64,000 nucleotides of DNA from contig JAEUQC010000114.1 in the NCBI GenBank assembly GCA_016789905.1, positions 1 to 64,000 on the forward strand, read 5' to 3'. Shown here piece after piece: positions 39,949 through 51,356 of the stretch (the stretch's first letter is position 1; each line of letters begins with the position of its first letter). A program made the position numbers and the translations under genes. Below the pieces are notes generated by a model that did no database searches, was not told where the DNA came from, and saw only the letters and a program-made list of their open reading frames with translations. The DNA comes from Bryobacterales bacterium (GTDB lineage: Bacteria; Acidobacteriota; Terriglobia; Bryobacterales; Bryobacteraceae).

Positions 39949-41478
39949 ATGTCGACACTGGACGAAGTACGGCGGCGCCACGCGGCGGCGGAGGCGGGCG
40001 GAGGCGCGGAACGGCGCGAACGGCAGCACCGGGAGGGGAAACTTTCGGCGCGCGAGCGGATTGATTTGTTGTTGGACGAGGGCTCGTTTGAAGAGACCGG
40101 CAAGCTGGTGCGGCACCGGTGCCGGGACTTCGGCATGGACGCGCAGACCATTGACGGCGACGGGTTCGTTACCGGGTATGGGACCGTGCATGGACGGCTG
40201 GTGTATGTTTTTGCGCAGGATTTCACGGTTTTCGGCGGGTCGCTATCGGAGAGTAACGCGCAGAAGATTTGCCTGCTGATGGACATGGCGCTGAAGAATG
40301 GCGCGCCTGTGATCGGGCTGAACGATAGCGGCGGGGCGCGGATTCAGGAAGGCGTGCTGTCGCTGGCCGGGTACACGGATATCTTTCTGCGCAACACGCT
40401 GGCGTCGGGCGTGGTGCCGCAGATATCAGCGATTATGGGGCCGTGCGCGGGCGGGGCGGTGTATTCGCCGGCCATCACGGATTTCGTGTTTATGGTGGAC
40501 AAGACGAGCTACATGTTTGTCACCGGGCCGGACGTGATTAAGACTGTGACGCATGAGGACGTGACGAAGGAAGACCTGGGCGGGGCGATGGCGCACAACG
40601 CGACGAGCGGCGTGGCGCATTTTCTGGCGCAGGACGATGCCGACTGCTGCGCGCGGATTCGAGAGTTACTGCGATTTCTGCCGCAAAATAACGTGGATGG
40701 CGTGCCGGCAGTGGCGGGCGCGGATTCGGCCGAAAGAGAAGACGCGGCGCTGGACACGCTGGTGCCGGCGGAATCGAACGTGCCGTACGAGATGAAGGAC
40801 GTGATCCGGCGCGTGGTGGACGATGGTGAATTCGTGGAAGTGCATGAGCACTATGCGCAGAACATCGTGGTGGGATTTGCGCGGATGGACGGACGCGCCG
40901 TGGGCATTGTGGGGAACAATCCGGCGGTGCTGGCCGGATGCCTGGACATCAATTCGTCGTTGAAAGGCGCACGATTCGTGCGGTTCTGCGATGCGTTCGG
41001 GATTCCGATTCTGACCTTTGAGGATGTACCGGGATTTCTGCCGGGGACGGAGCAGGAGTGGGGCGGGATTATCAAGCATGGCGCGAAGCTGCTGTACGCG
41101 TACGCGGAGGCGACGGTGCCGAAGGTGACAGTGATCACGCGGAAGGCATACGGCGGTGCGTACTGCGTGATGGGTTCGAAACATTTGCGGACCGATGTGA
41201 ATTTCGCGTGGCCAACGGCGGAGATTGCCGTGATGGGCGCCGAAGGCGCGGTGAACATTTTATACCGGCGCGAAATGGCCGATGAGACGGCGCGGGCGGA
41301 GAAGATTGCGGAGTACAAAGAGCGCTTCGCGAATCCGTTCAGCGCGGCGGAGCGCGGGTTTGTGGATGACGTAATTGAGCCTCGGACGACGCGGCGACGG
41401 GTGATCCGGGCGCTGCGAATGCTGGAGAACAAGGTGGACACAATGCCGAAGAAGAAGCACGGGAACATACCGCTGTGA
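39949..41478 (+). CDS. pccB: Acyl-CoA (propionyl-CoA) carboxylase beta subunit
   Basis: This 509-residue carboxyltransferase matches PccB. It has [18 protein letters not shown] near the N-terminus, [16 protein letters not shown] and [19 protein letters not shown] in the first crotonase half, and [33 protein letters not shown] and [19 protein letters not shown] in the second. It transfers the carboxyl from biotin to propionyl-CoA or a related acyl-CoA. No biotin carboxylase alpha subunit is in the window. It is followed with overlap by a PQQ-propeller gene. Confidence 0.93.
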   Translation: MSTLDEVRRRHAAAEAGGGAERRERQHREGKLSARERIDLLLDEGSFEETGKLVRHRCRDFGMDAQTIDGDGFVTGYGTVHGRLVYVFAQDFTVFGGSLSESNAQKICLLMDMALKNGAPVIGLNDSGGARIQEGVLSLAGYTDIFLRNTLASGVVPQISAIMGPCAGGAVYSPAITDFVFMVDKTSYMFVTGPDVIKTVTHEDVTKEDLGGAMAHNATSGVAHFLAQDDADCCARIRELLRFLPQNNVDGVPAVAGADSAEREDAALDTLVPAESNVPYEMKDVIRRVVDDGEFVEVHEHYAQNIVVGFARMDGRAVGIVGNNPAVLAGCLDINSSLKGARFVRFCDAFGIPILTFEDVPGFLPGTEQEWGGIIKHGAKLLYAYAEATVPKVTVITRKAYGGAYCVMGSKHLRTDVNFAWPTAEIAVMGAEGAVNILYRREMADETARAEKIAEYKERFANPFSAAERGFVDDVIEPRTTRRRVIRALRMLENKVDTMPKKKHGNIPL

Positions 41479-42773
41479 GGTATCTGTTGCTGTTCGCCCT
41501 GGCGCTGCCGGCGCAGAACTGGCCGCAGTTTCGCGGGCCGGGGGCACGGGGCGTGGCGGAGAGACAGAACCTGCCGGTTTCTTGGGATGTGGCTAGTGGG
41601 CGGAATATCGCTTGGAAGACCGTGATTCCGGGGCTGGGACTTTCAAGCCCGATTGTGTGGGGTTCGCAGGTGTTCGTCACGACAGCCGTGAGCAGCGATC
41701 CGGCGATGGTGTTCGAAGCAACGCTGAAGGGCGAACTGGACCGCCGGCAGGACGGAGCGGAACAAGAGTTCCGCTTGCTGGCGCTGGACAAGAAGACCGG
41801 GCGCGTGAACTGGAATGTGTTGGCCGGGAAGGCAAAGCCGAGGGTGTTGCGGCATCCGCATAACTCGTACGCATCGCCGACGCCGGCGACGGATGGCAAA
41901 TACCTGGTGGCATTTTTCGGGTCGGAAGGGCTGTATTGTTTCGATTTGAAGGGGAAGCTGCTTTGGCAGAAAGACCTGGGGGCGATGGATCAGGGGGCGT
42001 TCGACTTGCCGGACTATCAATGGGGATCGGCGTCGTCACCGGTGTTGTGGCAGGGGAAAGTGTACCTGCAAGTGGACATGCACAAGGGGTCGTTCCTGGC
42101 GGCGTTCGACGCTGCGAGCGGCCGAGAGCTTTGGCGGACGCCGAGGGATTCGATGCCGTCGTGGTCGACTCCGACGATTGTGGAGGGGCCGAAACGGACG
42201 GAGCTGGTGGCGAATGGCGTGGAGCACGTTTGCGGGTACGACGCCGAGACGGGACGCGAGTTGTGGCGACTGAAGGGCACGTCGATGATCTCTGTGCCAA
42301 CGCCGTTTGTGGCGAATGGACTGATCTACGTATTCAGCGGCTACTTCCGCAACATTCGCCGGGCGTATGCGATCCGGCCGGGGGCGACGGGTGACATCAC
42401 GGCGTCGAAAGAGTCGATTGCGTGGATGCGGGAAGAGGCGCCGTATTTATCGACGCCGGTGATTGTGGGCGAGCAGTTGTTCACGTATTCGACGCGGGGC
42501 GGGATCATGGCGAGCTATAATGCGCTAACTGGCATGACGCTGTACCAACAGCGGCTGGGCATGGGCACGCCGGCGAGCGCGTCGATGGTGGCGGCGGATG
42601 GAGTGGTCTACGCGGCGAATGAGGACGGCGAAGTGTACGTGTTCCGACCAGGGGCGAAGTACGAACAGGCGGCGGTGAACCCGATGGGAGAGACGGTGAT
42701 GGCGACGCCGGCGATATCGGACGGGACTCTCTTCATCCGCGGGGCGCACCACCTGTTCGCGGTGCGGCGCTAA
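41475..42773 (+). CDS. Exported PQQ-type beta-propeller protein
   Basis: This 432-residue protein has a short signal ([13 protein letters not shown]) and repeated PQQ_2 propeller blades: [12 protein letters not shown] at the start, [50 protein letters not shown]. It is of the BamB-like quinoprotein-dehydrogenase fold without a recognisable PQQ active site. GTG at 41475 overlaps the end of the carboxylase gene. Such exported propellers are numerous in Acidobacteria and Planctomycetes; role unknown. Confidence 0.85.
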   Translation: MRYLLLFALALPAQNWPQFRGPGARGVAERQNLPVSWDVASGRNIAWKTVIPGLGLSSPIVWGSQVFVTTAVSSDPAMVFEATLKGELDRRQDGAEQEFRLLALDKKTGRVNWNVLAGKAKPRVLRHPHNSYASPTPATDGKYLVAFFGSEGLYCFDLKGKLLWQKDLGAMDQGAFDLPDYQWGSASSPVLWQGKVYLQVDMHKGSFLAAFDAASGRELWRTPRDSMPSWSTPTIVEGPKRTELVANGVEHVCGYDAETGRELWRLKGTSMISVPTPFVANGLIYVFSGYFRNIRRAYAIRPGATGDITASKESIAWMREEAPYLSTPVIVGEQLFTYSTRGGIMASYNALTGMTLYQQRLGMGTPASASMVAADGVVYAANEDGEVYVFRPGAKYEQAAVNPMGETVMATPAISDGTLFIRGAHHLFAVRR

Positions 42774-43954
42774 TTGGCGGAGCGGAGCGTGGAGCGAACG
42801 CGATAGCGCATGGCGATGACGGAGATGCGCTCGGCTTCGGCGGCTTCGCGCTTCTGGCGGAGGAGTTGTTCATAGTCGAACAGGTAGCGGGCGACGACGG
42901 GTTCATCGGCCGGGAGCGCGAGCGGAAGCAGTTGCAGGAGTTGCTGAAACTGTGCGCTTGCTTCATCAGGGCGGCGCTGCTGGGAGAGGAAGATGGCGTA
43001 GTTGCCGTGAAGCTGGATGGCGTCGCGAGAGGGACGTTCAAATTGCGCGAGCGCTTGCTGATAGAGGGCCTCGGCTTCGGCGTGGCGGGCGCGATCGTGC
43101 AGGAGCGCGGCGAGGTTGTTGAGCAGACGCGGGTCCGGATTCATGGCGATGGCCTCGCGGTAGAGTGATTCGGCGAAGGCGTGCCGTTTGCGGGCAACAA
43201 GGTGCGCGGCAAGGTTATTGAGGGCGCGGCCGACGGTAGGGTGTGCCGGGCCGTACGCTTCACGGAAGGCGGCGATGGCCTCATGCCACCGTTGTTCTGC
43301 TTCGCGATGAGCACCTCGGCGCGCAGCCAGAGAGGCGAGGTTGTTGGCGACGGCGCCGCGGATTTGCGCGGGAAGATTGCCGGCGGGCATCGCCTGCAGG
43401 ATTCGCTCGGCGTCGCGCGGGCGGCCCTGCATGCGCCGCAGTTCGGCGAGGTTTAGGTAGTAAGCGGAGGGACGGTCGTGCTGCCAGTTGGGTTGTTCCA
43501 GCGCGAGTTCGGCTTCGCGGAGCAGGCCTTGCTTCAGACGGAGGCGCGCAAAGTTGGTCCAGGCCTGCATCGCGAGGCGGGCAGGCGTGGCCGGGGTCAA
43601 CAGTGCCTGCGCGCGGCGATAGGCGGCTTCCGCTTGCGTGGCGCGGCCCGTGTGCTCTTCAAGCAGGGCGAGACAGTTCCAAAACGTGATTTGGATTTCG
43701 ACGGGAAGATTGGCAACCGTGGAAGCTTCGGGTAGCTGTTGTTTTGCTTCGGCGAACAGGTTGCGTTCGCGGAGCGTGGCGGCAAGATTGATTTGATCGG
43801 CGACGCGTTGCGCGGGGCCGCAGGGTTGCGCGACGGCGCGTCGAAAGTGTTGTTCGGCGAGAGCGAAGCGCCCTTGTTCAAAGAGTCGTTTTCCTTCCAG
43901 GGCTGGCGCTGGATCACACAGAGATGCCAATACAAACAGGGGCCAGAAAGTCAT
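42770..43954 (-). CDS. Exported tetratricopeptide-repeat protein
   Basis: This 394-residue protein begins with a signal peptide (TFWPLFVLASLCDPAPAL) and is built almost wholly of TPR repeats: GKRLFEQGRFALAEQHFRRA, LAALLHDRARHAEAEALYQQ and YREAIAMNPDPRLLNNLA among at least seven helical pairs, including Kinesin-light-chain-type repeats (AYGPAHPTVGRALNNLA). It is a protein-interaction scaffold, probably periplasmic. It is convergent with the PQQ-propeller gene, overlapping it by four bases. Confidence 0.85.
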   Translation of the reverse strand: MTFWPLFVLASLCDPAPALEGKRLFEQGRFALAEQHFRRAVAQPCGPAQRVADQINLAATLRERNLFAEAKQQLPEASTVANLPVEIQITFWNCLALLEEHTGRATQAEAAYRRAQALLTPATPARLAMQAWTNFARLRLKQGLLREAELALEQPNWQHDRPSAYYLNLAELRRMQGRPRDAERILQAMPAGNLPAQIRGAVANNLASLAARRGAHREAEQRWHEAIAAFREAYGPAHPTVGRALNNLAAHLVARKRHAFAESLYREAIAMNPDPRLLNNLAALLHDRARHAEAEALYQQALAQFERPSRDAIQLHGNYAIFLSQQRRPDEASAQFQQLLQLLPLALPADEPVVARYLFDYEQLLRQKREAAEAERISVIAMRYRVRSTLRSAN

Positions 43955-44001
43955 GTGCCAGTGTGCGGTGTACCACGCTCCGGCCCAAGAGCCACTCCTC
44001 G

Positions 44002-45522
44002 CTAACGCGGGGGAACCACTTCGCGCTCGAGGATAGCGGCCATTCTTTCAACCCCGGTTTCTATGGCGCGTTGATCAAAGGGCGCATAGCCAAGCAGGAG
44101 GCCGCCAGGATTGAAGGGCTCGCTGGCGAACCGGGTCAGCGGAAGGGATTCGATTCCATTTGCGTGGAGCGTGGCGGCGCAGGCGTCATCGTCGATCCCC
44201 TTGGGCAGCCAGCCCAGCAGATGCATGCCGCAGGCACGCGGAGAAATATCCAGCAGGCCGCGCAGATGTCTGCGGCCTGCCTCGACGAGGATCTGCTGGC
44301 GTTCCGCGTAGAGAGCACGGTTGCGGCGGATGAGACGGGCAAAGTGGCCTTCGTTCATGAACTCAGCGAGGGTGGCTTGGTCGATGACCGGGGAACTCCA
44401 ATCGTAGTGAGCGCGGGCGGCGATGAAGGAATCGACCAAATCCGGCGGTACGATCAGATAGCCCAGGCGGAGCGAGGGCATGAGCACTTTGCTAAACGTG
44501 CCCACGTAGAGGACGCGGCCTTCCCGATCGAGCCCTTGGAGAGAAGCGACAGGGCGGCCGCTGAAGCGGAACTCGCTGTCGTAGTCATCTTCGAGAATGA
44601 AGCCATCGCGGCGACGGGCCCAATCGAGGAGGGCGAGGCGGCGATTGAGCGACATGGTGGAGCCGAGCGGGTATTGATTGGACGGGGTGACGTAGACCAG
44701 ACGGGCCTCGGGGCAAAGTTGTTCGGCGGCGGCGATGTCGAGGCCGTCGTGATCGACTGGAACAGGCCGCATGACGGCGCCGGAGAGCAGGAAGGCCATG
44801 CGGATACCGTTGTAGCTGGGGTTTTCGATAAGAACGGGGTCGCCGGGGTCAGTCATTGTCTGGGCAACAAGATGCATGGCCTGTTTGGCGCCACTGGTGA
44901 CGATGACTTGTTGCCAATCGCAGCGAACGGCACGAGAAGCGCGGACGTAGTGGGCGATGGCTTCGCGGAGCGGCCGCCAACCGGCGGGACTGCCGTAGCC
45001 GAGCATTTCGGGACGGATGCGGTCCCAGGTACGCTGGGACATTTTGCGCCAGACATCGTATGGGAACGCATCGAACGATGGCGCGTGAACGCGAAAGGTT
45101 TTTGGTTTGGCGGGAGCGGGAACGACGTGGGCGATGGAGGTGGAGGTCATGCTATCGCACATACGTCGGCCGCGGGCGGAGATTCGCGCGGGGGGACGGC
45201 CATAGCCGGGCGCGGAAGCCTGGGGCCGGGCGTCGAGACAAGCCTCCGGCAGGGCGTGCGCGACATAGGAACCGGAGCCGGTGCGGCCTTCCAGGTACCC
45301 TTCGGCGAGCAACTGTTCAAACGCAGCGATGACGGTGTTGCGGCTGACGCGGAGAGATTCGGAAAGGGCGCGGGTGGAGGGAAGCTTTGCGCCGCGCGGA
45401 ATGCGGCAATCGTCGACAATGGCGGCGCGCAGCTGTTCGTAGAGCTGCAGGTACATGGGCAGCTCCGAGGACGGTTCGAACTGCAGAAGCAGGTCGGAGA
45501 CCGGAAAAGGCGTGTCTCCCAT
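44002..45522 (-). CDS. MocR/PdxR-type GntR regulator with aminotransferase domain
   Basis: This 506-residue regulator has an N-terminal GntR winged helix (YLQLYEQLRAAIVDDCRIPR, then KLPSTRALSESLRVSRNTVI) joined to a fold-type I aminotransferase domain with PLP lysine in YVGTFSKVLMPSLRLGYLIV and EDDYDSEFRF. MocR proteins sense PLP, amino acids or amines; PdxR controls PLP synthesis. The target is not clear from the neighbours. Confidence 0.9.
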   Translation of the reverse strand: MGDTPFPVSDLLLQFEPSSELPMYLQLYEQLRAAIVDDCRIPRGAKLPSTRALSESLRVSRNTVIAAFEQLLAEGYLEGRTGSGSYVAHALPEACLDARPQASAPGYGRPPARISARGRRMCDSMTSTSIAHVVPAPAKPKTFRVHAPSFDAFPYDVWRKMSQRTWDRIRPEMLGYGSPAGWRPLREAIAHYVRASRAVRCDWQQVIVTSGAKQAMHLVAQTMTDPGDPVLIENPSYNGIRMAFLLSGAVMRPVPVDHDGLDIAAAEQLCPEARLVYVTPSNQYPLGSTMSLNRRLALLDWARRRDGFILEDDYDSEFRFSGRPVASLQGLDREGRVLYVGTFSKVLMPSLRLGYLIVPPDLVDSFIAARAHYDWSSPVIDQATLAEFMNEGHFARLIRRNRALYAERQQILVEAGRRHLRGLLDISPRACGMHLLGWLPKGIDDDACAATLHANGIESLPLTRFASEPFNPGGLLLGYAPFDQRAIETGVERMAAILEREVVPPR

Positions 45523-45591
45523 TTACTCACTGTGGCAAATCGAACGATGGGTTGGGAACAAGTGGCCCCTTCCGCGCGAGGCGAAGTGGTT

Positions 45592-45996
45592 CTATTCGAT
45601 GGGGAAGGGCCCGTTGTTGGTGAGGTTGATGTCCCGCTGGTCTTTGTCGCGGGCTTCCAGTTTGAGTTCAACGGCACGGGTGGGATATTTCACTTGCAGG
45701 TGGAATTCGGCGGTGTCGCCAGGTTCGACAGCGGCCGCTTCGATGGGTCCGCTTTGAATGGTGAGCGATTCCTTGTTGGGGGCGTAGAACTCAAAGTGAA
45801 GTGTCATGTCCTGGATGAACTTGCCGCCGGTGTTTTTGACAACGCCATCGAGCAGCACGACGTCACCCTCGCGACGCACCTCAATCTTCTCGACGTTCGC
45901 ATCCCATCCTTTCGATTTCTTGCTTTTCTTCGCCTGCGGATACAACAATGTGGCAATCAGCAAAAGCGCCGCGATGAGGCGAACTCCCGTGGTCAT
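45592..45996 (-). CDS. Exported FxLYD-like domain protein
   Basis: This 134-residue protein has a signal peptide (GVRLIAALLLIATLLYPQ), a Lys-rich spacer (AKKSKKSKGWD) and a beta-sandwich resembling FxLYD: LLDGVVKNTGGKFIQDMTLH, EFYAPNKE, then VEPGDTAEFHLQVKYPT. Such domains occur in bacterial extracytoplasmic proteins with unclear roles. Divergent from the glycosylasparaginase gene. Confidence 0.75.
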   Translation of the reverse strand: MTTGVRLIAALLLIATLLYPQAKKSKKSKGWDANVEKIEVRREGDVVLLDGVVKNTGGKFIQDMTLHFEFYAPNKESLTIQSGPIEAAAVEPGDTAEFHLQVKYPTRAVELKLEARDKDQRDINLTNNGPFPIE

Positions 45997-46032
45997 GCTG
46001 TTCAGTTTAACGCTTCAGGAGGGTTTTGACTT

Positions 46033-47142
46033 ATGTTGAACCGGCGAAATTGGATGGTGGGTGCCGTGGCGTTGCCAGCGGCGGCACAGGCGCAAACGGC
46101 GGGAAAGCCGAAGAACATCGTGATTTCCAGCGCCAATGGATTGACGTGTTGCGACATTGCGATGAGTTGGATCCGATCCGGCAAAGACACGCTGGACGCA
46201 GTGGTGGCAGGTGTCAACGTGAATGAACTGGACCCGAACGACAATTCGGTGGGCTACGGCGGATTGCCGAATGAAGAGGGCGTGGTGGAACTGGACGCGT
46301 GCGTAATGCACGGGCCGACGCGGCGCGCCGGGAGCGTGGCGTCGATACGGGGGATTAAGACGCCGTCGAAAATCGCCAAGCTGGTAATGGAAGAAACCGA
46401 CCATGTGATGCTGGCGGGCGAGGGCGCGCTGCGGTTCGCGAAGGCGATGGGATTCACGGAAGAGAATTTGTTGACGGAGAAATCGCGCCTCGCGTTTCTG
46501 GTGTGGAAGCGGACGTTGAAGGATCAGAACGGGCATTCCAACTGGTCCGACGGCGTGGATGCGCCGCCGGGAAAATCGCCAAAGGCGCTGTTGCGGCTGT
46601 TTCCAAACGTCGATGAGGAGACGCTGGCATGGGCGCATGAAATGGCGGTGCGGCCGCCGACGGGCACTATTAATTGCCTGGCGTTGAATGAAAAGGGCGA
46701 GATGAGCGGATGCACGACGACAAGCGGGCTGGCATGGAAACTGCCCGGGCGCGTTGGCGATTCGCCGATTATTGGCGCGGGTTTGTATGTGGACCAGGAG
46801 GTGGGCGCGGCCGGGTCGACCGGGCGCGGGGAGGAGAATATCCGCACCGCCGGGGCGCACACGATTGTGGAGAATATGCGGCACGGGATGAGCCCGGCAG
46901 AAGCGGTGATGGATGCGTTGAAACGGGTGTCTCGCAACTATGACCATGACCTGAAGCGGCTGGACAAGTTCGACATCAATTTCTACGCGCTGCGGAAGGA
47001 TGGAGCGTTCGCGGGCGGATCGTTGTGGAGCGGGCAGATGCGGGGCACGGGTTTCGTGTCGCGGCAGTTCGCAGTGAACGATGGGACGGGCAACAGCCGC
47101 CTGATGGATTGCGCGTACCTGCACGAGAGGCGCCGTCCGTAA
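46033..47142 (+). CDS. Exported glycosylasparaginase (N-terminal nucleophile hydrolase)
   Basis: This 369-residue enzyme cleaves GlcNAc-Asn or Asp-X bonds. It begins LNRRNWMVGAVALPAAAQAQ, a Tat-like signal. It shows the family's N-terminal GGLPNEEGVVELDACVMHGP, the autocleavage site PPTGTINCLALN (nucleophile Thr after Gly) and GDSPIIGAGLYVDQEVGAAG in the beta subunit. It is active after self-cleavage. It heads a + strand run with an MFS transporter and two putative iron-sulfur or Cys-rich genes; this might import a peptide or amino sugar released by the enzyme. Confidence 0.9.
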   Translation: MLNRRNWMVGAVALPAAAQAQTAGKPKNIVISSANGLTCCDIAMSWIRSGKDTLDAVVAGVNVNELDPNDNSVGYGGLPNEEGVVELDACVMHGPTRRAGSVASIRGIKTPSKIAKLVMEETDHVMLAGEGALRFAKAMGFTEENLLTEKSRLAFLVWKRTLKDQNGHSNWSDGVDAPPGKSPKALLRLFPNVDEETLAWAHEMAVRPPTGTINCLALNEKGEMSGCTTTSGLAWKLPGRVGDSPIIGAGLYVDQEVGAAGSTGRGEENIRTAGAHTIVENMRHGMSPAEAVMDALKRVSRNYDHDLKRLDKFDINFYALRKDGAFAGGSLWSGQMRGTGFVSRQFAVNDGTGNSRLMDCAYLHERRRP

Positions 47143-47155
47143 TAGACTCTGTGGG

Positions 47156-48439
47156 ATGCAGCAGCGTCCGACCCGAGTGCGCCACCTGGTGCTGTGGCTC
47201 ACGGTAGCCGCATACATGATCACGTACATGGACCGCGTGGTGATCTCGTCGGCGGCGCCGAAAATTCGCGAAGAGTTTGGCTTCAGCCTGGAGACGATGG
47301 GGCTGATACTCGGCGCGTTTCGGTGGGGCTATGCGTTCTTCCAAATTCCGGGCGGTTGGTTGGGCGACCGGTTCGGGCCGCGGCGGGCGTTGACGCTAAT
47401 TGTGATCTGGTGGAGTGCGTTTACATCGTTGACGGCCGTAATGACCGGATCGGTAACTATGGCCATGTGCCGGTTTCTGTTTGGTGTGGGGGAGGCGGGG
47501 GCCTTCCCGATCGCTACGCGAAGCCTGTCACGATGGATGCTGCCATCGGAGCGAGGGTGGGCGCAGGGCGTTACGCACGCGGGGTCGCGACTGGGCGCGG
47601 CGTTCACGCCACCGATCGTGGCTTGGATGATATTGGCTTACGGATGGCGGATGCCCTTCCTGGTGTTTGGCTGCATGGGGATTGGCTGGGCGCTGCTGTG
47701 GTTCTACTGGTACCGGGACACGCCGGAGGAGCACAGGCAAGTGAACGCGGCAGAGCGGGAGTTGATTCAAAGTTCGCTTGGGGGCCCACGGCCCGCGCGC
47801 GCCGGGAACGTACCGTGGAAGCTGATTCTAGGAAGCCGAATGACTTGGACGTTGGGACTGATGTATCTCTGCTATGGGTGGACGCTGGCGATCTATTTGG
47901 ACTGGCTGCCAACGTATTTGAAGGAATTCCGCGGGTACGATTTGAAGAAGATGGGGCTGTATGCGTCGCTGCCGCTTTTGGCGGGGGTGGTGGGTGACTT
48001 GCTGGGCGGATGGATTACAGATTGGTGGGCGGAGCGGAGCGGTAATCTGAAACTGGCGCGCCAGGGCGTGGGCGCGGCCGGGTTCGCGATCGCGGCGTTG
48101 GGGATTGTGCCGGCGACGATGACGGGGAACGCAGAGATGTGCGTCGTCTACACATGCCTGGCGGTGTTTGGGCTGGAACTGACGGTGGGCGTATCGTGGG
48201 CGATTCCGCTGGACATCGGCGGGGACTTCGCGGGGTCCGTGTCGGCGGTGATGAACACGTTTGGGAATATCGGCGGGGCCATCTCTACCGTGGCGCTGGG
48301 CTTTCTTGTGAAATCATTCGGCTGGAACGTGCCCTTCTACACAGCCGCGGTATTTTGTGTCGCGGGCGCAATTTTATATCTTGGTATCGACGCATCGCGT
48401 CATGTGATCAGGACCGAAGCAGGAGCAATATCGAAATGA
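47156..48439 (+). CDS. MFS transporter, anion:cation symporter (ACS) family
   Basis: This 427-residue protein has twelve membrane segments. ACS/hexuronate-transporter-like motifs include YMDRVVISSAAPKIREEFGF, GYAFFQIPGGWLGDRFGPRR and MCRFLFGVGEAGAFPIATRS. Substrates in the family are organic anions such as hexuronates, glucarate or tartrate. It begins 13 bases after the asparaginase gene and its stop overlaps the ferredoxin start (ATGA). Confidence 0.9.
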   Translation: MQQRPTRVRHLVLWLTVAAYMITYMDRVVISSAAPKIREEFGFSLETMGLILGAFRWGYAFFQIPGGWLGDRFGPRRALTLIVIWWSAFTSLTAVMTGSVTMAMCRFLFGVGEAGAFPIATRSLSRWMLPSERGWAQGVTHAGSRLGAAFTPPIVAWMILAYGWRMPFLVFGCMGIGWALLWFYWYRDTPEEHRQVNAAERELIQSSLGGPRPARAGNVPWKLILGSRMTWTLGLMYLCYGWTLAIYLDWLPTYLKEFRGYDLKKMGLYASLPLLAGVVGDLLGGWITDWWAERSGNLKLARQGVGAAGFAIAALGIVPATMTGNAEMCVVYTCLAVFGLELTVGVSWAIPLDIGGDFAGSVSAVMNTFGNIGGAISTVALGFLVKSFGWNVPFYTAAVFCVAGAILYLGIDASRHVIRTEAGAISK

Positions 48440-49284
48440 AGATCAATCCCGACAAATGCGTGGCCTGCGGCAACTGCACCTACGTGTGCCCGATGGGCGC
48501 CATCTTTGTGGACCCGGTGATCAAGCGCGCTACTATCGACCGCGAGGAATGCGTGGAATGCTACGCCTGCTACAACGGCCTGAGCAAAGAAAGCCTGAAC
48601 CCGACGATCGTGCGCACCATGCGGAAGGTGTTCCAGATGATGCGCCTGCGATTTGAGCCGGAGCCGGACGTTTGCCCAACGTCGGCGTTTGAACCGGACG
48701 AGTTGGTTTGGCCGCGGGTGGTGCGGCGGGCATTCAGCGATCCGCGCGTGCCGCATGAATCGACTGGAATTGAGGGGCGCGGCACCGAAGAGGTGAAGAC
48801 GAACGACATCAGCGGGCGTGTGAAAGAGGGCGAGGTTGGGTTCACAATTGAATTCGGCCGGCCGGGCGTTGGCGCGCGATTCCATGAGATTGAAAAGATG
48901 TCGATGAAGCTGGCCAAGGCTGGGGTGGACTTTGAAAAGAAAAACCCCGTGACGACTCTGATGAAGGATCAAAAGACGGGCGAGATTCGGGAAGACATAT
49001 TGAACGAAAAAGTGATGTCGGCGATTCTTGAGATCAAGACCACGGTGGACAAGACGGAAGAGATCATCCGGCTGGTGAAGGAAGTGGAAAAAGAGATTGA
49101 TACGGTGGTGGTGCTGGGCGTGGGCGTGCGGTGCGACGCCAAGGGAGACGAAACTGTGGTGGCGCCGATCCTGGAAAAACTTGGCTACGAACTGCACCGC
49201 GCGAAGACCAATGTGGGCCTGGGCCGTGTGACCAATCCCGAGGCGATTGCCGAACAAAATGTACCCGCTGGAGCCGCAAAATGA
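48436..49284 (+). CDS. Dicluster 4Fe-4S ferredoxin fused to a domain of unknown function
   Basis: This 282-residue protein starts with a bacterial ferredoxin motif, Cys8-x2-Cys11-x2-Cys14-x3-Cys18-Pro. A second cluster site Cys39, Cys42, Cys45 is split, its fourth ligand likely Cys80 in DVCPTSAFEP 35 residues on. Residues ~120-280 have no family I recognise: VGFTIEFGRPGVGARFHEIE, VTTLMKDQKTGEI, and DTVVVLGVGVRCDAKGD. The ATG overlaps the transporter stop, and its stop overlaps the next gene's ATG (ATGA). The layout suggests an electron-transfer subunit of an oxidoreductase with the next gene. Confidence 0.8.
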   Translation: MKINPDKCVACGNCTYVCPMGAIFVDPVIKRATIDREECVECYACYNGLSKESLNPTIVRTMRKVFQMMRLRFEPEPDVCPTSAFEPDELVWPRVVRRAFSDPRVPHESTGIEGRGTEEVKTNDISGRVKEGEVGFTIEFGRPGVGARFHEIEKMSMKLAKAGVDFEKKNPVTTLMKDQKTGEIREDILNEKVMSAILEIKTTVDKTEEIIRLVKEVEKEIDTVVVLGVGVRCDAKGDETVVAPILEKLGYELHRAKTNVGLGRVTNPEAIAEQNVPAGAAK

Positions 49285-49958
49285 CAAATACACTGCACCG
49301 GTTTGGACCTGCTTCTTCGTTCCGAGATGACTACGTTGTGTTCGCGATCTGTTCGCGCGGGAAGAACGATAAAGACGCGCTGCCGAAGCTGCGGCAGTTC
49401 CTGGCAATGGCGATTCCGTTTAAGCCGGTGAACCTGGGAGACGCGCGCCACGGCGGCTGCTTGCGGCCATCGAGCGAGATGAGCCCGTTGAACCATTGGA
49501 ACCGTGACATGACGCCGGACCTGGAAGAGGTGGTGCGCGGGCTGGATGCGCCGACGACCGTGGCGGCGGTGTTCGACAACCGCGCGGCGGCGGTGGACTT
49601 CCTGAAAAAAGTGAAAGAGGCCGACCTGGGGATGAGCATCAACATCTCCACATCGGTGGAGAACGCCGAGGCGTGTTGCCACGAGGTGGGCATTCCGAGG
49701 CATTCGGTGGGCTATTCACTGGGCTTTGAAGGCAAGACGGAAAAGTTGCCCAATACGCAGACGATGCTGCTGTCCACGATGTGCGGGCATGGAATGGTAA
49801 GCCATTCGCTGGCGAAGAAGATGATCGACTGGGTGAAAGAAGGACGGCGAACGCCGGAACAGGCAGTGACGTATATGGCGCGCTTCTGCTCTTGCGGGGT
49901 ATTCAACCCGAGCCGCGCGAAGCGGGTATTGGAGGACGCGCGGCACGCAATGAAATAG
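49281..49958 (+). CDS. Cys-rich protein of unknown function, coupled to ferredoxin
   Basis: This 225-residue soluble protein has no family I recognise. Conserved-looking Cys clusters are FAICSRGKND, DARHGGCLRPS, NAEACCHEVGIPRH, STMCGHGMVS and MARFCSCGVFNPSRA: eight Cys and adjacent His residues, suggesting a metal or Fe-S centre or redox-active thiols. It is translationally coupled to the dicluster ferredoxin and ends an operon with a terminator, so the two are very likely one enzyme. No function is assigned. Confidence 0.75.
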   Translation: MTNTLHRFGPASSFRDDYVVFAICSRGKNDKDALPKLRQFLAMAIPFKPVNLGDARHGGCLRPSSEMSPLNHWNRDMTPDLEEVVRGLDAPTTVAAVFDNRAAAVDFLKKVKEADLGMSINISTSVENAEACCHEVGIPRHSVGYSLGFEGKTEKLPNTQTMLLSTMCGHGMVSHSLAKKMIDWVKEGRRTPEQAVTYMARFCSCGVFNPSRAKRVLEDARHAMK

Positions 49959-49983
49959 GCCACCCGGTGAAGGGTGGCCTATT
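49954..49983. terminator. Intrinsic hairpin terminator between convergent genes
   Basis: AATAGGCCACCC (49954-49965), six-base loop, GGGTGGCCTATT (49972-49983): a perfect 12-bp stem. It sits over the stop of the Cys-rich protein gene and near the stop of gapA (reverse strand). The T-run is short, so termination may be partial. Confidence 0.8.
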
Positions 49984-49998
49984 CGGGTTCATTGGGTT

Positions 49999-51353
<1,355 letters not shown>

Positions 51354-51356
51354 GAT

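Noticed and set aside
43924-46029. Plus-strand 701-residue reading frame
   Set aside because: Antisense to the MocR regulator and FxLYD-like genes; its content is the mirror of those coding regions.
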